Assembly (NCBI RefSeq): GCF_001718795.1
Contig: NZ_CP013435.1
Span: 186,001 to 250,000, forward strand
Source of the DNA: Burkholderia latens
Lineage (GTDB): Bacteria; Pseudomonadota; Gammaproteobacteria; Burkholderiales; Burkholderiaceae
Length of the DNA stretch: 64,000 nt
Direction of reading: 5' to 3'
The notes below the pieces were generated by a model. The model was not told where the DNA came from and ran no database searches. It worked only from the letters and a program-made list of their open reading frames with translations. The translations under genes and the position numbers were made by a program. Positions 49,011-58,267 of the stretch are shown here, one piece after another; within the stretch, counting starts at the first letter, position 1; every line of letters begins with the position of its first letter.

Positions 49011-49470
49011 GATTGACCTGCGAGAGACATGCGGAATTTTGACGGTTCAGTACACAGCACCTTGGGCCGCGTCTGCTTGAATCGAGGGGGTGGTCGACTG
49101 CGAGACGGCACGCGACGCGCCGGGTCGGCACGCCATCGAACCTTGACGGGTGGCAAGAGGAAAGTACAAAGTACTGAACGATTTCTAAGGGTCGCCTAGT
49201 GTACACCCCCTAAATGACCTCTGTTGGTGCAACGCCGCATCCCGCGAATCGACATCCCCGCGATCCTTCCCCGTTTGTTTCGCCGGTGGCGAGCCGCGCG
49301 CCGAACCCGCGCGAATTCCGCCGAAAACCGGCCTGAATCGGGTAAAATAGCCGGCTACGCGCGCAGCGATGCGATTGGCCCGCCGATCGCACCCCCGCCC
49401 CTCGGGCAGGTTCCCCTTGCTGCGCCACCGGGCCCGCGCCCGCTCTTCGCTCATCACCCAAGGAATGCCC
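49011..49470. other. divergent intergenic region of maeB and pyrE
   Basis: 460 nt with the promoters of both genes. On the plus strand a -10-like TAAAAT (49342-49349 region) lies about 120 nt before pyrE without a good -35 box. Near 49160-49175 the repeated GTACTTTGTACTTT-like sequence could be an operator. No further gene is seen. Confidence 0.45.
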
Positions 49471-50157
49471 ATGACAGGCTACGATCGTCAGTCGATCTCG
49501 GATACGACCGCCAAAATCCTGCTCGAAGTGCAGGCGGTGCACTTCAATGCCGAAAAACCGTTCATCTTCACGTCCGGCTGGGCAAGCCCCGTCTACATCG
49601 ACTGCCGCAAGCTGATCTCGTATCCGCGCGTGCGTCGTGCGCTGATGGAAATGGCGGAAACGACGATCATGCGCGACGTCGGCTTCGAGCAGATCGATTC
49701 GGTGGCGGGCGGCGAGACGGCCGGTATCCCGTTCGCGGCATGGCTCGCGGACCGGATGATGGTGCCGATGCAGTACGTGCGCAAGAAGCCGAAGGGTTTC
49801 GGCCGCAACGCGCAGATCGAGGGTCATCTGGAAGAAGGCTCGCGCGTGCTGCTGGTGGAAGACCTGACGACCGACAGCCGCAGCAAGATCAACTTCGTGA
49901 ACGCGCTGCGCACCGCGGGTGCGACGGTGAACCACTGCTTCGTGCTGTTCCACTACAACATCTTCAAGGAAAGCGTGTCGGTCCTGAAGGACATCGACGT
50001 CGACCTGCACGCGCTCGCGACGTGGTGGGACGTGCTGCGCGTCGCGAAGGCATCGGGCTACTTCGAGACCAAGACGCTCGACGAAGTCGAGAAATTCCTG
50101 CACGCACCGGCCGAATGGTCGGCTGCGCACGGCGGCGCAACCGCGCCGAAGGAATGA
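49471..50157 (+). CDS. pyrE: orotate phosphoribosyltransferase
   Basis: Transfers the ribose-5-phosphate of PRPP to orotate to give OMP in de novo pyrimidine synthesis. The 228-residue product contains the PRPP-binding loop [13 protein letters not shown] (about residues 126-138; the usual VVDDVITTG form is modified, as in related proteobacterial sequences) and the N-terminal core [20 protein letters not shown]. The start at 49471 is favoured over ATG 49465 because AAGGA lies 6 nt before it. It is followed by a terminator and appears monocistronic. Confidence 0.93.
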   Translation: MTGYDRQSISDTTAKILLEVQAVHFNAEKPFIFTSGWASPVYIDCRKLISYPRVRRALMEMAETTIMRDVGFEQIDSVAGGETAGIPFAAWLADRMMVPMQYVRKKPKGFGRNAQIEGHLEEGSRVLLVEDLTTDSRSKINFVNALRTAGATVNHCFVLFHYNIFKESVSVLKDIDVDLHALATWWDVLRVAKASGYFETKTLDEVEKFLHAPAEWSAAHGGATAPKE

Positions 50158-50206
50158 CGCGGCGCCGGCTTGCTGGCCGGCATCCCCGCTGAACGTGGCT
50201 TCCAAA

Positions 50207-50240
50207 AACCGCTCGCTTCACCGCGAGCGGTTTTTTTTCG
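50207..50240 (+). terminator. rho-independent terminator after pyrE
   Basis: AAAACCGCTCGC, loop TTCACC, GCGAGCGGTTTTTTTT, about 50 nt after the pyrE stop. Confidence 0.93.
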
Positions 50241-50406
50241 TCGGTCGATCAAGATCAGGATCATGCCGAATCGCCGGCCACTGCCTGCATCCTCATCGAA
50301 CCCTAATGCTAGACTTGATCCATCGCCGCCATCAGCTGCGCGGGCAACGTACAACGCCAACAATGCCGGGAGCCTCGCCCGGCCCACGTGACGGGAGATG
50401 CGCCAT

Positions 50407-51009
50407 ATGCGTGTGGATCGCCGGATCACTTCGCCTGCGTCTCCGGGTCGTCCGTCTCCGTTCATCGCCGCCCTTCTCTGCGCCGCCGCGTGCGCCGCGC
50501 TCGCTCCGCTGCCCGCACGCGCGCAAGGGCCGTTCATCCTGTCGAGCAACGAACTCGCGTCCGGCGGCCGCGTACGCGCGGCGAACGTGTTCGACCGCGG
50601 CGATTGCAAGGGCGAAAACCGTTCGCCGCAGCTCAGCTGGCGCAATCCGCCGCCCGGCACGCGCGCGTACGCGATCACGATCTTCGATCCGGACGCGCCC
50701 GGGCACGGCTGGTGGCACTGGGCCGTCGCCGGCATCCCGGCAACCGTGACGAGCCTGCCCGCCGACGCGAGCGCGTCCGGCTTCCTGCGGCGCATCGGCG
50801 CGACCGAAGCGCGCAACGACTTCGGAATCGACGGCTACGGCGGTCCGTGCCCGCCGCCCGGCAAGCCGCACCGCTATGTAATCACCGTCTACGCGCTGAA
50901 GGGCACGGACCTGCGCGTCGCGCAGGGACGCCCCGCGCCGATGTTCGAGCACGAGATCGGCACGCTGACGATCGGCACCGCACAACTGACGGTGACCTAC
51001 GGGCAATAA
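50407..51009 (+). CDS. exported YbhB/YbcL-type PEBP-like protein
   Basis: Phosphatidylethanolamine-binding-protein fold (Raf-kinase-inhibitor-like) of the bacterial YbhB/YbcL group; the cellular role is unclear. The 200-residue product has an N-terminal signal peptide (about residues 1-38, ending PARAQ) and the family core SPQLSWRNPPPGTRAYAITI, DPDAPGHGWWHWAVAGIP and YGGPCPPPGKPHRYVITVYA, which holds the ligand-pocket Asp-Pro-Asp and Gly-His residues. The start at 50407 is preferred to 50398 because GGGAGA is 8 nt upstream of it. The product is likely periplasmic. Confidence 0.88.
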   Translation: MRVDRRITSPASPGRPSPFIAALLCAAACAALAPLPARAQGPFILSSNELASGGRVRAANVFDRGDCKGENRSPQLSWRNPPPGTRAYAITIFDPDAPGHGWWHWAVAGIPATVTSLPADASASGFLRRIGATEARNDFGIDGYGGPCPPPGKPHRYVITVYALKGTDLRVAQGRPAPMFEHEIGTLTIGTAQLTVTYGQ

Positions 51010-51226
51010 GCCCTTGCGCGGCGCCGCGCGCACGCGATGTCGCGATTACGCGCGGCCGCGAATTTCAGTGCGTCGCGGGCGCGCTTTCCTCTCGTCATTT
51101 CAGCTTGCTAGACTCGGCGGCACCGGTCGCGGCATCCCGCCGCGCATCCGTCGCGCCGCCCGCGTGCGGCGCGTGACGCGGCAGGCCGCGGCGCCCGCCG
51201 TGTCGTCCCTTTCCGGAGAACGCTTC

Positions 51227-51799
51227 ATGTCGAACATCGTCATCGTCTATCACAGCGGCTACGGTCACACGCAGAAACTGGCCGACGCCGTCCACGCCGG
51301 CGCGCAGGATGCCGGCGCAACCGCAAGCCTGATCGCCGTCGGCGACCTCGACGACGCGGGCTGGGCCGCGCTCGACGCGGCGGACGCGATCGTCTTCGGC
51401 GCGCCGACCTACATGGGCGGCCCGTCCGCGCAGTTCAAGCAGTTCGCCGATGCCACGTCGAAACCGTGGTTCACGCAGAAATGGAAGGACAAGATCGCCG
51501 CAGGCTTCACGAACTCCGCGACGATGAACGGCGACAAGTTCTCGACGATTCAATATTTCGTCACGCTCGCGATGCAGCATGGAATGGTCTGGGTCGGTAC
51601 GGGCATGATGCCGGCCAACTCGAAGGCGGCTACGCGCAACGACATCAATTACGTCGGCGGCTTCACGGGCCTGCTCGCGCAGTCGCCGGCGGATGCGACG
51701 CCCGACGAGGGCCCGCTGCCCGGCGACCTCGAAACCGCGAAGGCGTTCGGCCGGCGCGTCGCCGAAGCGACCGCGCGCTGGGTGGCCGGCGGCCGCTGA
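51227..51799 (+). CDS. flavodoxin-family NAD(P)H:quinone oxidoreductase (WrbA-like)
   Basis: Predicted FMN-binding flavoprotein of the WrbA/flavodoxin type, probably a two-electron quinone reductase or stress flavoprotein. The 190-residue product has the FMN phosphate loop at the N-terminus ([19 protein letters not shown], residues 4-22), the second FMN loop [13 protein letters not shown] (about 58-70) and the [15 protein letters not shown] segment of the family. ATG 51227 is preceded by GGAGAA. A single gene with a terminator about 80 nt downstream. Confidence 0.88.
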   Translation: MSNIVIVYHSGYGHTQKLADAVHAGAQDAGATASLIAVGDLDDAGWAALDAADAIVFGAPTYMGGPSAQFKQFADATSKPWFTQKWKDKIAAGFTNSATMNGDKFSTIQYFVTLAMQHGMVWVGTGMMPANSKAATRNDINYVGGFTGLLAQSPADATPDEGPLPGDLETAKAFGRRVAEATARWVAGGR

Positions 51800-51880
51800 A
51801 CGCGATCGTACGCCGGTCGGTCCGCCCACTGGCGCCGCCGGCGGCGACCGCGCGGCGCCGCGCGCGCCAAAGGGACACAA

Positions 51881-51908
51881 GACGGCCCGCGGGCCGTCTT
51901 TTTTCGAC
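51881..51908 (+). terminator. rho-independent terminator before argC
   Basis: AAGACGGCCCGCGGGCCGTCTTTTTTC forms a self-complementary stem with a T-run, about 80 nt after the flavoprotein gene. Confidence 0.92.
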
Positions 51909-51992
51909 CCGTGCGGTGCAGGGCCGCCGGCTCACGCCTTAAAATGGCGGTTTCAGGGCGCCGCGGCTCCCGTTTCATTCAGTGAGAGCGAA

Positions 51993-52943
51993 ATGAGCAC
52001 CAAAGTTTTTGTCGACGGCCAGGAAGGCACGACCGGCCTCAAGATCTTCGAATACCTGTCGGCGCGCAACGACATCGAGATCCTGCGCATCGAGGAAGCG
52101 AAGCGCAAGGACGTCGACGAGCGCCGCCGTTTGATCAACGCGTCGGACGTCACGTTCCTGTGCCTGCCGGACGTCGCGTCGCGCGAATCCGCATCGCTGG
52201 TCGGGAACCCGAACACGACGCTGATCGATGCGAGCACCGCGTTCCGCACGAACGCCGACTGGGCATACGGGCTGCCGGAACTGACGCGCGCGCAGCGCGA
52301 AAAGATCCGCACGTCGAAGCGCATCGCCGTGCCGGGCTGCCATGCGTCGGCGTTCGTGCTTGCGATGCGCCCGCTCGTCGATGCGGGGATCGTCGCCCCG
52401 ACCTTCGCCGCGCACAGCTACTCGATCACCGGCTACAGCGGCGGCGGCAAATCGATGATCGCCGAATACGAAAACGCGGCGCCCGGCGGCAAGCTCGCGA
52501 GCCCGCGGCCGTACGCGCTCGCGCTCGCGCACAAGCACCTGCCGGAAATGGCCGCGCACACGGGCCTCGTGCACGCGCCAGTCTTCACGCCGATCGTCGG
52601 GCCGTTCCTGAAGGGCCTCGCGGTGACGACGTACTTCTCGCCGGAGCAGCTCGCGAAGCGCGCGACGCCGCAGGACGTGCAGCGCGTGTTCGCCGAATAC
52701 TACGCGGACGAACCGTTCGTGCGCGTCGCGCCGTTCAACGCGGACGACAATCTCGACAGCGGCTTCTTCGACGTGCAGGCGAACAACGACACGAACCGCG
52801 TCGACTTGTTCGTGTTCGGCAACGAAGAACGCTTCGTCACGGTGGCGCGCCTCGACAACCTGGGCAAGGGTGCGTCGGGCGCGGCGATCCAGTGCATGAA
52901 CCTCAACATCGGCGCCGCCGAGGATACCGGCCTCAAGCGCTGA
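51993..52943 (+). CDS. argC: N-acetyl-gamma-glutamyl-phosphate reductase (short type)
   Basis: Reduces N-acetylglutamyl-5-phosphate with NADPH, the third step of arginine synthesis. The 316-residue product is of the shorter AGPR class. It has the N-terminal dinucleotide-binding start ([20 protein letters not shown]), the catalytic cysteine in VPGCHASAF (Cys116) and the conserved [18 protein letters not shown] region. ATG 51993 gives the family N-terminus, although the frame is open upstream to 51693. It is monocistronic, with a terminator right behind. Confidence 0.94.
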   Translation: MSTKVFVDGQEGTTGLKIFEYLSARNDIEILRIEEAKRKDVDERRRLINASDVTFLCLPDVASRESASLVGNPNTTLIDASTAFRTNADWAYGLPELTRAQREKIRTSKRIAVPGCHASAFVLAMRPLVDAGIVAPTFAAHSYSITGYSGGGKSMIAEYENAAPGGKLASPRPYALALAHKHLPEMAAHTGLVHAPVFTPIVGPFLKGLAVTTYFSPEQLAKRATPQDVQRVFAEYYADEPFVRVAPFNADDNLDSGFFDVQANNDTNRVDLFVFGNEERFVTVARLDNLGKGASGAAIQCMNLNIGAAEDTGLKR

Positions 52944-52962
52944 TCCCCCTTGCATCGGATGC

Positions 52963-52988
52963 AAAGCCGGCCGCTGGCCGGCTTTTTA
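52963..52988 (+). terminator. rho-independent terminator after argC
   Basis: AAAGCCGGCC, loop GCT, GGCCGGCTTTTTA; about 20 nt after the argC stop. Confidence 0.92.
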
Positions 52989-53371
52989 TTTGCTCGCGCG
53001 AGGCAATAAATAAAATCCGGTTCATGGATTTACAAATATTTACAAGCTTTCGATTGCGCGATTACCGGCAAATTAATTTCACGAATTTTTCTCCAGTCGA
53101 TCCCGCATAGGGATAAACCGGATATCGCCGCTTTAAACAGTGCCGTTATACGCGGGAAGGCTCCGCGGGCCGCCGATGCGTGGCGGCAACCCCACTCAAG
53201 CGGGACTCTAGCGCACTCCTCTCGTTTTAATTCTTACTGAAAGCCCGATCCGGCAAGGGCATATGGCGCGTCTTTTGTTTCAATCGCCTTTTTTAGACGA
53301 GTTCATCAATTGACAGCAAAAATCCAGGCGGCCACATTAGCTCGCACAATTAAACGATTGGAGACAGCGGC
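52989..53371. other. AT-rich region upstream of the DUF2957 cluster
   Basis: About 380 nt with markedly lower GC than the neighbours, with runs such as AATAAATAAAAT and TTACAAATATTTACAAG. No protein-coding frame is supported. A consensus -35 box TTGACA (53310-53315) followed 17-18 nt later by CACATT/ACATTA may be the promoter of the lipoprotein gene at 53372. Confidence 0.55.
53310..53338 (+). promoter_or_regulatory. possible promoter of the DUF2957 lipoprotein cluster
   Basis: A perfect -35 TTGACA (53310-53315) with a poor -10 (CACATT, 53333-53338) at 17-nt spacing, about 33 nt before the first lipoprotein start. Confidence 0.4.
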
Positions 53372-54799
53372 ATGTCGCACGCCTTATCGAAGGGGGTGGC
53401 AACGGCCTTTGCCATCGCCCCTTTCCTGGTTGCCTGTGGTGGAGGGGATTCCGGCGGCTCGCTCGCGCCGATCAACGCGCCCCAATGTTCCGGATCGAGC
53501 TGTGGCACGCAAGGGCCGCCTCCGTCGCAGCCCGTCAACGGCGCGCTGTGTCCGGCCGACGCCGACATCGTGAAGAGCACGTACCTCGGCGGCGCCGGTA
53601 GCGGCGAGATCGTCAGCGTCAACATCGACGCAGTTGCGATGACGTACACGCTCAAGTGGCTCGAGTCGCCGATTCCGCTCGCGACCGGCACGGTCACGCC
53701 GAGCCGCGCCGGCACGACGATCACCGGCAAGGTCGTTCATCCGCCGACGGGCACGCTGCCGACCGCGGAACAGACGCGCTGCGCGTTCGTCCTCACGCCC
53801 GGCTCGGGCACGGCACCGAACGGCTCGACCTATTCGACGGCCGCCGACTTCAATCAGGCGAACCCGCCGATGCTGCTGGTCGGCATGGGCGTCGCGGGCG
53901 GCGGGATTCCCGGCGCGACGATTCAGTACGACGGGCTGACGATTACCGTCGCCGGCGTCCCGATCTACAAGAACGTCGGCCAGGTGCCGAACCGCCACTT
54001 CGACTTCTATCCGTTCCTCGGTTTCGCGAGCACGACGACCGACCTCACGAAGCTGCCGGGTACCTACAACGCACTGCTGTACCACCTGGTGCCGTCCGGC
54101 AACTACGCGACGAAGGGCACGAATTCGAGCGAGACGTTCGACGCGAACGGCGCGTGTACGTCGACGGGTTCGGGCGGCTGCCTGACGACCGGCGATCCGT
54201 GGACGGTCAACACTGCAAACGGCGGCTACCTCGACAGCGCGAAAGCGCCGCAGATCCTGCCGCAGACGCAGTTGCCGCTCGTCGGCGCGACGGGCAAGTC
54301 GGCGACCGCGCACATGGTGATCGGCCAGCTCAACGGCGCGACCGTGCCGGTGGTGGTCCGCACGGGCTACGTGTATCTGGGCACGGACCTGGCACTGCAC
54401 ACCGACGCCAAGGTCGACGACGAATCGGGCATCGCGGTGCTGGCCAAGGCAACCGCGATCCAGTCGGGCGCGATCGACGGCGGCTACGCGGGCGCGGATT
54501 CGAACTTCAAGTACACGGCCGCACTGATCCGCGGCGGCAACGCGTCGTTCATCAACCCGACCACGCAGGCCGAAGAAGACGGCTTCACGCTCGACTACGG
54601 CCAGGCAACGCCGGGCCTGCTCAACACGACGACGATTCCGAAGAGCGGTGCGGCCGCATCCGGCGTCGTGATCGCGACGGGCGGCCTCTATGCGGCACTG
54701 ATCCAGGGCACGGTGAACGGCGGCGTCACTGCGACGTCGGCGAACGCGAGCACGTCGTCGAGCCCGTACTTCGGTGTAGGCGCGCAGATCAGCAAGTAG
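53372..54799 (+). CDS. DUF2957 lipoprotein, paralogue A
   Basis: A 475-residue predicted lipoprotein, function unknown. The signal ends in the lipobox LVAC with Cys22, followed by GGGDSGGSLAP. The mature part resembles the next gene product: GGAGSGE (about residue 74), GTVTPSRAGT, and a cysteine in TRCAFVL in equivalent places. I place both in DUF2957, a domain I know mainly from Burkholderia and relatives. There is no enzyme motif; Gly/Thr/Ser-rich strands suggest a beta-rich fold. GGAGACAG precedes ATG 53372. It leads a cluster with a second copy and an OmpW-like barrel. Confidence 0.75.
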   Translation: MSHALSKGVATAFAIAPFLVACGGGDSGGSLAPINAPQCSGSSCGTQGPPPSQPVNGALCPADADIVKSTYLGGAGSGEIVSVNIDAVAMTYTLKWLESPIPLATGTVTPSRAGTTITGKVVHPPTGTLPTAEQTRCAFVLTPGSGTAPNGSTYSTAADFNQANPPMLLVGMGVAGGGIPGATIQYDGLTITVAGVPIYKNVGQVPNRHFDFYPFLGFASTTTDLTKLPGTYNALLYHLVPSGNYATKGTNSSETFDANGACTSTGSGGCLTTGDPWTVNTANGGYLDSAKAPQILPQTQLPLVGATGKSATAHMVIGQLNGATVPVVVRTGYVYLGTDLALHTDAKVDDESGIAVLAKATAIQSGAIDGGYAGADSNFKYTAALIRGGNASFINPTTQAEEDGFTLDYGQATPGLLNTTTIPKSGAAASGVVIATGGLYAALIQGTVNGGVTATSANASTSSSPYFGVGAQISK

Positions 54800-54952
54800 C
54801 GATCGGGCACGCGGCGGCGGGCTGCCTGCCGCCGCGCAATGCAGAGACGGCACGAAACGGGCGCCCGGCACGGCGCCGGCAGCACGAGCACAAGCAACAG
54901 AAGCGGCCGACAGGGAGCTGGCCGCCGCACAAGACAAATCTGGAGGAGCAAC

Positions 54953-56200
54953 ATGAAGCGCAACCTCGTTCTGGCAGCGGCCTTTGCCGCCCCCCTTCTT
55001 TCCGCATGCGGCGGCGGCGGCGACGGCGACAATCCGCCGCCGCTCGTCGAAGAGCGGCTGTGCCCGGCATCGCTCGATTACAGCACGGTGTTCACCGGCG
55101 GCGCGGGCAGCGGCGAACTCGCGAAGGTCCAGCTCGACACGACGAAGATGACCTGGCAGGTCACGTATATCGAATCGGCGGTGCCGCAAAAGACGGGCAC
55201 GGTGACGCCGACCCGCGCGGGCACGGTCGACAGCGGCACGCTCACGCAGGAAACGCTGCTGCCGACGAACAAGCTGAACCAGTGCGCGTTCCGGCTGAAC
55301 GGCGCGAGCCTCGATCCGTCGCGGCCGGCCCGCATCTTCGTCGGCTTCGGCGTCGCGGGCGGGACGATTCCCGGCAAGGAGATCCAGTTCGACGGTGTGC
55401 TCGGCCAGGCCGCGGTGCCCGACACGAAATTCCCGTACTACCCGTTCATCGGCTTTTCGTCGATCGAGACCGACATCACGAAGGTCGCCGGCACGTACAG
55501 CCACATCGGATTCGGCGAAGTGCCGTCGCAGAAGTTCGCGCCAGCATCGATCGATGCGAAGGTGACGATCAACGCGGACGGCACGTGGAGCAAGTGCGAC
55601 ACGACCGGCCAGTTCGCCGGGGGCGCGTGCACGCAGAAGGGCACGAACTTCGTGCCGTCGGCCGACGGCAGCGGCGCGTTCCAGTCGAACAACTACGCGA
55701 GCCAGCTGAAGCCGACGCTGTCGGCGACCCCGCAGGGCAAGGGCTTCATGATCGTCGGCAAGCTGCGCAACCAGCTGGTGCCGATCCTCGTGCGCACGGG
55801 CGTCGCGAACCCGAACCCGACGCCCGACAGCAACGGCGTGCCCGGCCTGACCGCAGATGACGAATCGAGCATCTCGATCCTCGCGCCGCAAACGGCGATC
55901 GCGGCCGGCTCGCAGAACGGCGAGTACATCGGCGTCGACAGCCAGTTCGACTACCGGACCACCGCGCTGATCAACAACCAGGCCACGCTGCTCGATCCGT
56001 TCCAGCCGTCGCAGGCGTCGCTCGCGACCGCGCTCGACCTCGACTACACGCAGAAGGTGCCGGGTACGGTCACGACGATCCACACGGGTTCGGGCAGCAC
56101 GTCGCCGACCGGCAAGTTCATCTTCACGGGTGGCGTGTTCGGTTTCCTCGACAACGCGGGTTCGACGCCGTATTTCACGATCGGCGCGTTCGTCCAGTAA
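54953..56200 (+). CDS. DUF2957 lipoprotein, paralogue B
   Basis: A 415-residue predicted lipoprotein, function unknown, homologous to the preceding gene. The signal peptide MKRNLVLAAAFAAPLLSACG has lipobox LSAC (Cys19). Shared blocks include FTGGAGSGELAKVQLDTTKM, GTVTPTRAGT, QCAFRL, and FPYYPFIGFSSIETDITKVA (compare FDFYPFLGFASTTTDLTKLP in copy A). ATG 54953 has GGAGGA 7 nt upstream. It lies 153 nt after copy A and 16 nt before the OmpW-like gene, so B and the barrel are very likely one transcript. Confidence 0.75.
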   Translation: MKRNLVLAAAFAAPLLSACGGGGDGDNPPPLVEERLCPASLDYSTVFTGGAGSGELAKVQLDTTKMTWQVTYIESAVPQKTGTVTPTRAGTVDSGTLTQETLLPTNKLNQCAFRLNGASLDPSRPARIFVGFGVAGGTIPGKEIQFDGVLGQAAVPDTKFPYYPFIGFSSIETDITKVAGTYSHIGFGEVPSQKFAPASIDAKVTINADGTWSKCDTTGQFAGGACTQKGTNFVPSADGSGAFQSNNYASQLKPTLSATPQGKGFMIVGKLRNQLVPILVRTGVANPNPTPDSNGVPGLTADDESSISILAPQTAIAAGSQNGEYIGVDSQFDYRTTALINNQATLLDPFQPSQASLATALDLDYTQKVPGTVTTIHTGSGSTSPTGKFIFTGGVFGFLDNAGSTPYFTIGAFVQ

Positions 56201-56216
56201 GCGGAGGAAAGCCGTG

Positions 56217-57050
56217 ATGAAGAAGACTCTTCTCTGCGCGGCGGCCGGGGCCGCTGCCCTGGCGCCGCTCGCGGCGCACGCGCAGAGCGCCGGCAGCAAC
56301 GTCGTCACGCTCGGCTGGTTCCACGTGATGCCGCAGCAAAGCAGCACGCCGATGACGACCAACGTCGCGCCGACGCCGATCAACACCCCGCTGCGGCTGC
56401 CGCCCTCGTTCACGTCGCCGGGCACCGGGCTGCACACCAGCGGCGCCGACACGGTCGGCCTGACGGTCAGCCACTTCCTGACCGACCATATCGCGGTCAC
56501 GTCGGTGGCCGGCGTGCCGCCCGTGTTCAAGGTGTCGGGCCAGGGCACGATCAAGCCGCCCGGCCCTGCCGGCGCGCTCGGTACGCAGAACATCGGGCTC
56601 GCGTCGGTGAACCCGATCGTGAAGAGCGTGCGGCAGTGGAGCCCGGCGGTGCTGCTGCAGTACTACTTCGGACAGGCGACCGCGAAGTTCCGGCCGTTCC
56701 TCGGCCTCGGCGTGTCGTACAACTGGTTCAGCGACTTGCAGCTCAACACGAACTTCATCAAGCAGACGCAGGACAACCTCGGCGCGATTCTCGCGGCGGG
56801 CGCGGGCAAGCCGGGCACGACCTCGGTGGAGGCGAAGGCGTCGTCGTCGTGGCAGCCGGTGTTCAACGCGGGCCTGCAATACAACATGACGGAGCACTTC
56901 GGGCTGATTGCATCGGTGACCTACATTCCGCTGAAGACGACGTCGACCGTGACGATCAAGGCAGCCGACGGCACGGTGCTCTCCGAGTCGAAATCGGACC
57001 TGAAGGCCGACCCGATCATCAGCTACGTCGGGATGACCTACAAGTTCTGA
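56217..57050 (+). CDS. OmpW-family outer-membrane beta-barrel protein
   Basis: A 277-residue predicted outer-membrane protein of the OmpW type, small eight-stranded barrels linked to passage of hydrophobic molecules. It has a signal peptide (MKKTLLCAAAGAAALAPLAA, cleavage after AHA), family segments ADTVGLTVSHFLTDHIAVTS and PAVLLQYYFGQATAKFRPFL, and a C-terminal aromatic residue (GMTYKF) as barrels require. It has GGAGGA upstream of ATG 56217. It is immediately downstream of DUF2957 copy B, so the lipoproteins may act with this barrel at the outer membrane (inference). Confidence 0.85.
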   Translation: MKKTLLCAAAGAAALAPLAAHAQSAGSNVVTLGWFHVMPQQSSTPMTTNVAPTPINTPLRLPPSFTSPGTGLHTSGADTVGLTVSHFLTDHIAVTSVAGVPPVFKVSGQGTIKPPGPAGALGTQNIGLASVNPIVKSVRQWSPAVLLQYYFGQATAKFRPFLGLGVSYNWFSDLQLNTNFIKQTQDNLGAILAAGAGKPGTTSVEAKASSSWQPVFNAGLQYNMTEHFGLIASVTYIPLKTTSTVTIKAADGTVLSESKSDLKADPIISYVGMTYKF

Positions 57051-57105
57051 CGCTGCGCATCGGAGACGGAAGACGGCCGGAGGCCGAGTGGATGACCCGC
57101 GCCAA

Positions 57106-57143
57106 AAACGCGGGCAAAAAAAAGCCCGCCTAAGAGGCGGGCT
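57106..57143 (-). terminator. terminator after the LysR gene (minus strand)
   Basis: On the minus strand AGCCCGCCTCTTAGGCGGGCT forms the stem-loop and is followed by eight T. It also lies about 60 nt after the convergent OmpW-like gene and may stop that transcript less efficiently. Confidence 0.85.
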
Positions 57144-57261
57144 GAATCCATATCAGAGGAGACATGGAGGAGACAGGTGTAACTATAGCGAATCGATTTC
57201 CGCATTGCAACATTTCCGTAGAGAAAATACGGATTTTCCCTCGACTACCTGCTCTAAATCG

Positions 57262-58182
57262 CTAATCGTTATCCGACCCCTTCGACGTCTCCCGCTCCAG
57301 CACCTCGCCCAGCGCGTCCCGCAGCAGCGCGACCGGCCGCGTCAAGCGGCCCGGCAGCGCGCCGTGCACGATCCACACGTTGATCCGCGTTTCCAGGCCG
57401 GCCGTTTCCACCACCCTCAGCGCATCGCGATGCGCGCTGCGCGCCAGCGCGTTCGGCGGCGCGATGCCGATGCCGGCGCCGCGCGCGACCAGCGACAGCT
57501 GCAGTTCCGAGCCGAACGCCTCGACCGCGACGTCGAACGGCAGCCCGGCCGCGCCGAGCGCACGGCTCAGCGCTGAACGCATCCCGCATCCGTCCTGGCT
57601 CAGCACCCACGGGAAACCCGACAGCACGTCGAGCGACAGCGGGCCGTCCGGCAACGGAAAGTCGCGCGCAGCCACGAGCACTGTCGGCTGTGTGCCGAGC
57701 AGCGTGGCCGTCAGCGTGTCGGGGAGCACCGCGCTCGCCGGCACCATCACCGTCGCGACGTCCAGCGTGCCGCGCTCGATCGCCTGCACGAGCGCCGGCG
57801 ACCAGCCGGCCGTCACACGCAGCGTCAGCCGTGGAAACGCATCGCGGAGCCGGTCGATCGGCCGCTCAAGCGCCAGCTCGGACAGGAACGGCGGCACGCC
57901 GATGCGCAGCTCGCCGGACGGCTCGCTGTCGGGCGCGCCGGCCGCCATCAACTCGTCGACCGCGCAGAGCACGTTGCGGGCGAGCGCGTAGACGTCGCGC
58001 CCGGCCGCGGTCGGCTTCAGCGGCTTGCTCTGCCGCTCGAGCAGCGGCATGCCGAGCAGCGTCTCGAGGTTCTGCACGCGGCGTGTGAGGCCCGGCTGCG
58101 TCAGATGGAGCTTTGCGGCCGCGGCGACCATCGACCCGCTGTCGACCACCGCGACGAACGCCTGCAGATCACGCGTATTCAA
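57262..58182 (-). CDS. LysR-family transcriptional regulator
   Basis: A 306-residue LysR-type regulator with the N-terminal winged helix-turn-helix (residues 3-60: SGSMVAAAAKLHLTQPGLTR and RVQNLETLLGMPLLER) and a C-terminal periplasmic-binding-protein-like ligand domain (GELRIGVPPFLSELALERPI onward). It is divergent from an MFS transporter across 85 nt containing two TCGCATAA repeats, so it most likely controls that transporter and itself. The ligand is unknown. Confidence 0.92.
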   Translation of the reverse strand: MNTRDLQAFVAVVDSGSMVAAAAKLHLTQPGLTRRVQNLETLLGMPLLERQSKPLKPTAAGRDVYALARNVLCAVDELMAAGAPDSEPSGELRIGVPPFLSELALERPIDRLRDAFPRLTLRVTAGWSPALVQAIERGTLDVATVMVPASAVLPDTLTATLLGTQPTVLVAARDFPLPDGPLSLDVLSGFPWVLSQDGCGMRSALSRALGAAGLPFDVAVEAFGSELQLSLVARGAGIGIAPPNALARSAHRDALRVVETAGLETRINVWIVHGALPGRLTRPVALLRDALGEVLERETSKGSDND

Positions 58183-58267
58183 AGAAAACTCGCATAATCA
58201 AGTTAGACATATTTCAATTGTCGCATAAAGAGCGGGCTCCTACGATTGGGATTCCTTCGATCGACCT
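58183..58267. promoter_or_regulatory. divergent LysR/MFS control region with repeated octamer
   Basis: TCGCATAA occurs twice, at 58190-58197 and 58221-58228, spaced 31 nt start to start, about three helical turns. It lies within an AT-rich stretch (CAAGTTAGACATATTTCAATTG) between the divergent genes. Such spacing suits a LysR tetramer, but no binding data exist here. Confidence 0.5.

Noticed and set aside
53384..56593. A 1069-codon minus-strand frame across the DUF2957 pair
   Set aside because: It spans two genes and an intergenic region on the opposite strand. The plus-strand products have signal peptides, lipoboxes and good ribosome-binding sites, and the shadow has none.
57164..57265. A 33-codon frame preceded by GAGGAG
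   Set aside because: Too short and composition-wise unremarkable; listed only as an orphan leader in the findings, not as a gene.
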